Made by a program: the position numbers and the translations under genes. DNA of 64,000 bases from Actinoplanes sp. DH11 (GTDB taxonomy: Bacteria; Actinomycetota; Actinomycetes; Mycobacteriales; Micromonosporaceae), in contig NZ_JAHWGU010000018.1 in assembly GCF_020873875.1 (NCBI RefSeq), positions 1 to 64,000 on the forward strand. Reading direction: 5' to 3'. This document shows, piece by piece, positions 59,474-64,000 of this stretch. Position 1 is the stretch's first letter. Each line of letters opens with the position of its first letter. Below the pieces are notes generated by a model that searched no databases, had not been told where the DNA came from, and was given only the letters and a program-made list of their open reading frames with translations.

Positions 59474-60421
59474 ATGAAACTCGGGTACAAGCTCGCGGCC
59501 GAAGCGTTCGGCCCCAAGGAACTCATCCGCCAGGCGATCCGGGCCGAGCAGGCCGGCTTCGACTTCGTCGAGATCAGCGACCACTACCACCCGTGGCTGG
59601 ACGTGCAGGGCCACTCGCCGTTCGCGTGGAACGTGCTCAGCGCGATCGCCGTGCAGACCCGGACGCTCGGGCTCGCCACCGGCGTGACCTGCCCGTCGGT
59701 GCGGTACCACCCGGCGATCGTGGCGCAGGCCGCGGCCACCCTCGCGATCATCGCGGACGGCCGGTTCACGCTCGGCGTCGGCTCCGGCGAGCGGCTCAAC
59801 GAGCACGTCGTCGGCCAGGGGTTCGGCAGCGTCCGGGAGCGGCACGAGCGGCTCGCCGAGGCACTGGACATCATCAACCTGCTGTGGAAGGGCGGCTACC
59901 AGTCGTACGAGGGCAAGCACCTGCGACTGGAGGACGCCCAGGTGTTCGACCTGCCGGAGACGCTGCCGGTGATCGCGGTCGCGGCCGGTGGCAAGGTGGC
60001 CGCCGAGCTCGCGGCCAGTCACGGCTCCGGGCTGTTCGCGACCGAGCCCCGCAAGGACCTGGTCGAGACGTTCACCGCGGCCGGTGGTTCCGGCCCCAAG
60101 TACGCGGAGGCCTCGGTCGCCTGGGCGCCCACCGAGAAGGCGGCCGTCACCGAGGCGCACCGGACCACCCGCTGGGCGGTCACCGGCTGGAAGGTGATGT
60201 CGGAGCTGCCGAACCCGGTGAACTTCGAGGCCGCCGCGGCGACCGTCACCGAGGACGACGTGCGGAAGAACTTCGTGGTCGGGCCGGACCCGGCCGGCTA
60301 TCTCGAGCGGATCGGCGAGTACCGGGACGCCGGGTACGACCACATCGTGCTGATGAACTGCGGACCGGACCCGGACGGCTTCCTGGACTTCTTCGAGAAG
60401 GAACTGCGTGGCCGGCTGTGA
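59474..60421 (+). CDS. F420-dependent glucose-6-phosphate dehydrogenase-like LLM oxidoreductase
   Basis: A 315-residue protein of the F420-binding luciferase-like group: EQAGFDFVEISDHYHPWLDV with the conserved His of the active site, ATGVTCPSVRYHPAIVAQAA, GRFTLGVGSGERLNEHVVG and VIAVAAGGKVAAELAASHG. The first block resembles Fgd (F420-dependent glucose-6-phosphate dehydrogenase) and the TIGR03557 family. True substrate undetermined. ATG at 59474; an in-frame start at 59441 is not supported. It overlaps the following glycosyltransferase gene by four bases. Confidence 0.85.
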   Translation: MKLGYKLAAEAFGPKELIRQAIRAEQAGFDFVEISDHYHPWLDVQGHSPFAWNVLSAIAVQTRTLGLATGVTCPSVRYHPAIVAQAAATLAIIADGRFTLGVGSGERLNEHVVGQGFGSVRERHERLAEALDIINLLWKGGYQSYEGKHLRLEDAQVFDLPETLPVIAVAAGGKVAAELAASHGSGLFATEPRKDLVETFTAAGGSGPKYAEASVAWAPTEKAAVTEAHRTTRWAVTGWKVMSELPNPVNFEAAAATVTEDDVRKNFVVGPDPAGYLERIGEYRDAGYDHIVLMNCGPDPDGFLDFFEKELRGRL

Positions 60422-61248
60422 GCGGCGGTGACGTCACGGTCGTGGTGGCCACCCGCAACCGCCGCGACCGGCTCTTCGAGACCCTGCCCGAGCACCGGGC
60501 CCGGGTCATCCTGGTCGACAACGCCTCCGACGACGGCGGGCCGGACGAGATCGCCACGGCGTTCCCGGCCGTCGAGGTGGTACGGCTCGGCGAGAACATC
60601 GGTGCGGCGGCGCGCAACGAGGGGGTGCGGCGGGCCGTCACCCCGTATGTCGCCTTCGCGGACGACGACTCGTACTGGTCGCCGGGTTCGCTGGAACGCG
60701 CCGCCGCCCTGATGGACGCGCATCCGCGGCTGGGCCTGCTCTCGGCCCGCGTGCTGATCGGCCCGGAAGGCCGGCTCGACCCGGTCTCCGCGGCGATGGC
60801 CGCGGCGCCCCTCGGCACCCCCGAGGGCGCGCCGGGACCGTCCATCCTGGGCTTTCTCTCCTGCGCGGTGGTGGTGCGGCGCGAGGCCTTCCTCGCGGTG
60901 GGCGGGTTCGAGCCACGCCTCTTCGTGTACGGGGAGGAAGCGCTCCTGGCGATGGACCTGGCCGCCGCGGGCTGGTGGCTCTGCTACGACCCGGAGCTCG
61001 AGGTGCGCCACTTCCCGCTGCCGGCCGGCCGGGACACCGGCGCCCGCCGCCGGATCGAGGCCCGCAACCGGATGCTGACCGCCCTGCTGCGCCGCCCGGC
61101 CGGGGTGGTGGCCCGGACCGTCGCGGGGGCGGTGCGGGAGTCCCCGGCCGCCGGGTGGGACGTGGCGCGGGCCCTGCCGTGGGCGGTGCGCCACCGCCGG
61201 CCGCTGCCGCCGGCGGTCGAGCGCGACCTGACCCTGCTGCGGTCCTGA
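60418..61248 (+). CDS. GT2-family glycosyltransferase
   Basis: A 276-residue inverting glycosyltransferase with GT-A fold: VTVVVATRNRRDRLFETLPE, ILVDNASDDGGPDEIA, the DxD-like metal motif FADDDSYWSPGSLERAA (Asp-Asp-Asp), GFLSCAVVVRREAFLAVGGF and GEEALLAMDLAAAGW. Acceptor unknown. The GTG start overlaps the preceding stop (GTGA), so it is translationally coupled to the F420 oxidoreductase. No membrane helix. Confidence 0.92.
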   Translation: MSGGDVTVVVATRNRRDRLFETLPEHRARVILVDNASDDGGPDEIATAFPAVEVVRLGENIGAAARNEGVRRAVTPYVAFADDDSYWSPGSLERAAALMDAHPRLGLLSARVLIGPEGRLDPVSAAMAAAPLGTPEGAPGPSILGFLSCAVVVRREAFLAVGGFEPRLFVYGEEALLAMDLAAAGWWLCYDPELEVRHFPLPAGRDTGARRRIEARNRMLTALLRRPAGVVARTVAGAVRESPAAGWDVARALPWAVRHRRPLPPAVERDLTLLRS

Positions 61249-61336
61249 GCTTCCGGGGGGCCGAGTCCTGAGCTTCCCGCGTCAGGGCCGGCGCGGTGCC
61301 GAGGTCGATCGCACCGCGCCGGCTCCGACCGGGCCG

Positions 61337-62743
61337 TCACCAGCCGGTGGAGGGTGCCTCGATGTGGACGGCCTTGGTCACCGTCATCTCGTCGAGCAGT
61401 TCGGGGCCGTACCCGAAGCCCTGCCCGCTGCCGCGGCGCGGGTGCGCGGCACCGCCCGGCGCGCCGCCGAAGACCGCGTTGACCTTCACGGTGCCGACCG
61501 GCAACTCGCGCCAGGCCCGCTGGGCGTTGCTCATCGAGGCGGTCAGCACGGTGGCGGCGAGGCCGTACGGTGACTCGGCCGCCCGGGACAACGCCGCGCC
61601 GAACGAGTCGACCGTGACCACCGGCGCGACCGGGCCGAAGGTCTCCTCCCGGATCACGGCCATGTCGTCGGTGCAGTCGGCGAGCACGGTCGGCGGGTAG
61701 AAGGCGCCCGGCCCGTCCGGGACCACGCCGCCGCTGACCAGCCGGGCGCCGTCACGGACCGCGGCACGCACCTGCTCGTCGACGGCGGTCCGCAGCCGGG
61801 TGTCGACCAGCGGGCCGATCTTCTCCGACCAGTCCGCGGCCGCGGCGGCCAGCGCGTCCACGAACGGCGCGGCCACGTCGCGGTGCACGTAGATCCGCTC
61901 GACCGCGACACAGATCTGCCCGGAGTTGGCGAACGCGCCGAGCGCCGCCTGCCCGGCCGCCCACACCGGGTCGACCCCGGCGTCCACGATCAGCGGGTCG
62001 CTGCCGCCGTTCTCCAGCAGCGCCTTGGCGCCGGTGCGGGCGCAGGCCGCGGCGATCGCCCGGCCGGTCGCGGTGGAGCCGACGTGCGCTACCACGTCCA
62101 CCTCGCTGCCGGCCAGCGCGGCACCGACCGGGCCGTCACCGTTGACCAGGGCGAGCACGCCGTCCGGCAGGTGCGGCGCGAGCAGCTGGGCGAGCCGGTG
62201 GCCGGTGGCCGGGGTGCGCTCGCTGGGCTTGTGCACGACCGTGTTGCCGGTGACCAGGGCGGCGCCGAGCAGGCCGCAGGAGACGGCTACCGGGTCGTTC
62301 CACGGGGTGATCACCGCGACGACACCACGGGGCCCGTACGCCATCAGGTCGATCGCCTCGTCGTTGCCGGCCAGGGCCCGGCCGCGGTGGGTGGGCCCGA
62401 GCTCGGCGTACTGCCGGAGGGTGCCGACCCCCGCCATGATCGAGTCGCGGGCCTCGCCGACCGGCTTGCCCATCTCGGCGGACATGATCCCGGCGAGTTC
62501 GCCGGCGGCGGCCTCGACCGCGTTGGCGGCGGCGTGCACGGCGGCCGCGCGGGCGGCCGGCGCGGTGCGGGCCCAGTCGCCGGCGGCGGCGCGGGCGGCC
62601 TTCACGGCGGCGGCCACGTCCGCCTCGGAGGAGACCGGCACCCGCGACACCGCGGTGTCGTCACGGGGATCGGTAACGGTCAGGGTGCGGTCACCGGAAC
62701 CGGGGGACCAGGTGCCGGCGATGAGCTGCTCGACGTCGTACAT
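61337..62743 (-). CDS. Aldehyde dehydrogenase family protein
   Basis: A 468-residue NAD(P)-dependent aldehyde dehydrogenase. Catalytic residues are Asn149 in TPWND, Glu244 in LLENGGSDP and Cys278 in NSGQICVAVER. The motif E-T-FGPVAPV and the C-terminal GGAAHPRRGSGQGFGYGPEL complete it. The ATG at 62743 begins the homology; ATG at 62767 is a second possibility. It is divergent from the carbamoyltransferase gene across 162 bp. Confidence 0.9.
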   Translation of the reverse strand: MYDVEQLIAGTWSPGSGDRTLTVTDPRDDTAVSRVPVSSEADVAAAVKAARAAAGDWARTAPAARAAAVHAAANAVEAAAGELAGIMSAEMGKPVGEARDSIMAGVGTLRQYAELGPTHRGRALAGNDEAIDLMAYGPRGVVAVITPWNDPVAVSCGLLGAALVTGNTVVHKPSERTPATGHRLAQLLAPHLPDGVLALVNGDGPVGAALAGSEVDVVAHVGSTATGRAIAAACARTGAKALLENGGSDPLIVDAGVDPVWAAGQAALGAFANSGQICVAVERIYVHRDVAAPFVDALAAAAADWSEKIGPLVDTRLRTAVDEQVRAAVRDGARLVSGGVVPDGPGAFYPPTVLADCTDDMAVIREETFGPVAPVVTVDSFGAALSRAAESPYGLAATVLTASMSNAQRAWRELPVGTVKVNAVFGGAPGGAAHPRRGSGQGFGYGPELLDEMTVTKAVHIEAPSTGW

Positions 62744-62905
62744 GCGCGGAGGTCTTCCCCGTTGCATCGCATAAAAACTTGGTGGACGGCAAATGTCTGC
62801 ATCTATCAGTGCAGGTCGTGCTGGATTTTCTCGAAAGTCTGACCTTTCCGGTAGAAGTCGATGATCATGTGGTTCAACGAAAAAATTCGGGGTATCCGCC
62901 GCGCC

Positions 62906-64000
62906 ATGCGAGTTCTTGGCATCAACGCGATCTTCCACGATCCTTCCGCTGCGCTGGTCATCGACGGACGCGTGGTGGCCGCCGCGGAGGAGGAGCGGTT
63001 CAGCCGCCGCAAGCACGGCAAGCGCCCCGTGCCCTTCTCGGCGTGGGAGCTGCCCGAGCTCTCCGCCGCCTGGTGCCTGGAGGCCGCCGGCCTGAAGCCC
63101 GGCGACCTCGACGCGGTCGCGTACTCCTTCGACCCCTCGCTCTGCGGCGACGCGCAGGCGCTCGGCCTCGGCGACCCGTGGGACCACATGCGCGTCGACT
63201 ACGCCCGCCGGGCACCACAGTTCCTGGCCACCGCGCTGCCCGGCCTCGACCCGGAACAGGTCCGGTTCGTGCCGCACCACGTGGCCCACGCCGCCTCCGC
63301 CGGACTGAGCGTGCCGGAGGACAACGCGGTGCTGGTCCTGGACGGCCGCGGCGAGTCCGCCAGCCACCTGGCCGGCGCCTACCGCAACGGGCAGCTGGAG
63401 GTGCTCCGCAGCCAGGAGCTGCCGCATTCGCTCGGCCTGCTCTACGAGGACCTCACCCGGCACCTGGGGTTCCTGCACTCCAGCGACGAGTACAAGGTGA
63501 TGGCGCTGGCCTCCTACGGGCAGCCGAAGTTCCTCGGGCTGCTCCGGGAGCTGGTGCACGCCAACGAGGACGGCGGCTTCACGGTCGAGCGGATCGACTG
63601 GGACGCCCTCGCGAAGGCCCGCACCGCTGACGGCGAGATGACCGACGCGCACGCCGACCTGGCCTCCAGCGTGCAGGTGCGGCTGGAAGAGGTGCTGCTC
63701 GACCTGGCCCGGTGGACCTATGAGGCGTCCGGCGGGCTGAAGACCCTGACCATGGCCGGCGGCACCGCGCTGAACTGCGTGGCGAACGCCCGGATCGCGG
63801 CCGAGGGCCCGTTCGACCGGGTCTGGATCCAGCCGGCCGCCGGTGACGCCGGCACCGCCCTCGGCGCGGCGCTGTCCCTCGGCGGCGAGCACGTGCCGTT
63901 CACCACCGCCGCGCTCGGCCGCGGCTGGAGCGACGACGAGCTGGAGGCGGAGCTGAAGCGGGCGGCGGTGCCGTACACCCGGCCCGCGTCGATCGCGCAC
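62906..64000 (+). CDS. NodU/CmcH-type carbamoyltransferase, 3' end beyond the window
   Basis: The first 365 residues of a carbamoyltransferase that transfers a carbamoyl group from carbamoyl phosphate via a carbamoyl-adenylate to a hydroxyl of a sugar or natural product. Markers are MRVLGINAIFHDPSAALVID, AAAEEERFSRRKHGKR, the catalytic HHVAHAASAG, HSLGLLYEDLTRHLGF and TLTMAGGTALNCVANA. The family is about 550-600 residues, so the C-terminal third is missing here. Start ATG 62906 matches the family; an in-frame ATG at 62867 is possible. A CTGCA-N8-TGCAG inverted repeat lies upstream at 62797-62814. No biosynthetic neighbours are visible yet to the right. Confidence 0.9.
   Translation, partial: MRVLGINAIFHDPSAALVIDGRVVAAAEEERFSRRKHGKRPVPFSAWELPELSAAWCLEAAGLKPGDLDAVAYSFDPSLCGDAQALGLGDPWDHMRVDYARRAPQFLATALPGLDPEQVRFVPHHVAHAASAGLSVPEDNAVLVLDGRGESASHLAGAYRNGQLEVLRSQELPHSLGLLYEDLTRHLGFLHSSDEYKVMALASYGQPKFLGLLRELVHANEDGGFTVERIDWDALAKARTADGEMTDAHADLASSVQVRLEEVLLDLARWTYEASGGLKTLTMAGGTALNCVANARIAAEGPFDRVWIQPAAGDAGTALGAALSLGGEHVPFTTAALGRGWSDDELEAELKRAAVPYTRPASIAH

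Overview
The window is very GC-rich, uses many GTG starts, carries F420-type luciferase-like oxidoreductases, an EspR-like regulator, a CebR-type operator and a DHPS paralogue of the FolP2 type. This points to a filamentous actinomycete, most likely Micromonosporaceae (Actinoplanes-like). The assignment is inferred from gene content, not from a marker gene. No rRNA, tRNA or CRISPR array was seen.

Layout. 1-7.9 kb: sugar use (GH13 alpha-glucosidase, NAD(P)-aldehyde dehydrogenase, a binding protein plus two permeases without an ATPase, and an orphan xylose-type binding protein). 7.9-12.2 kb: AlaX-like tRNA editing protein, flavin/F420 oxidoreductase, SmpB, two small unknowns and a secreted cellulose-binding SGNH hydrolase under a perfect CebR box. 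12.4-16.5 kb: glcDEF-type glycolate oxidase operon. 16.6-21.2 kb: lipoprotein, EspR-like regulator, an intact-looking IS5-family element inserted in a duplicated gene tail, then a membrane protein and an ImmA/IrrE-like metallopeptidase. 21.4-28.3 kb: ppdK, VOC protein, DUF4259 protein, YceI, RecQ. 28.3-30.3 kb: a PAS-SpoIIE phosphatase-ATPase-STAS regulator broken by a frameshift.

30.3-37.8 kb is the most interesting stretch. It combines a GTP cyclohydrolase II, a RibD-type reductase, a flippase-like membrane protein, a methyltransferase, a GT4 glycosyltransferase, a PTPS-like protein with an altered metal site, a zinc-less MDR dehydrogenase and a CDP-alcohol phosphatidyltransferase. No other riboflavin gene is present. 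I infer an uncharacterised pathway that starts from GTP and ends in a modified, possibly membrane-linked, product.

37.8-48 kb: BtuF-like protein, HAAS-type membrane protein, nuclease/phosphatase, alpha/beta hydrolase with a repeat insertion, HtpG, PfkB kinase, and a TetR/SDR divergent pair with probable leaderless promoters (the SDR is frameshifted). 48-56.3 kb: GntP permease, LLM oxidoreductase, lipoprotein, beta-propeller/LamG secreted protein, a 32-bp inverted repeat hairpin, and an MFS exporter with its TetR regulator. 56.3-64 kb: FolP2-like protein, a three-gene envelope-stress module, F420 oxidoreductase plus GT2, aldehyde dehydrogenase and, divergently, a NodU/CmcH-type carbamoyltransferase that runs off the right edge.

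Short tandem repeats recur both just downstream of genes and inside coding regions as in-frame low-complexity inserts.
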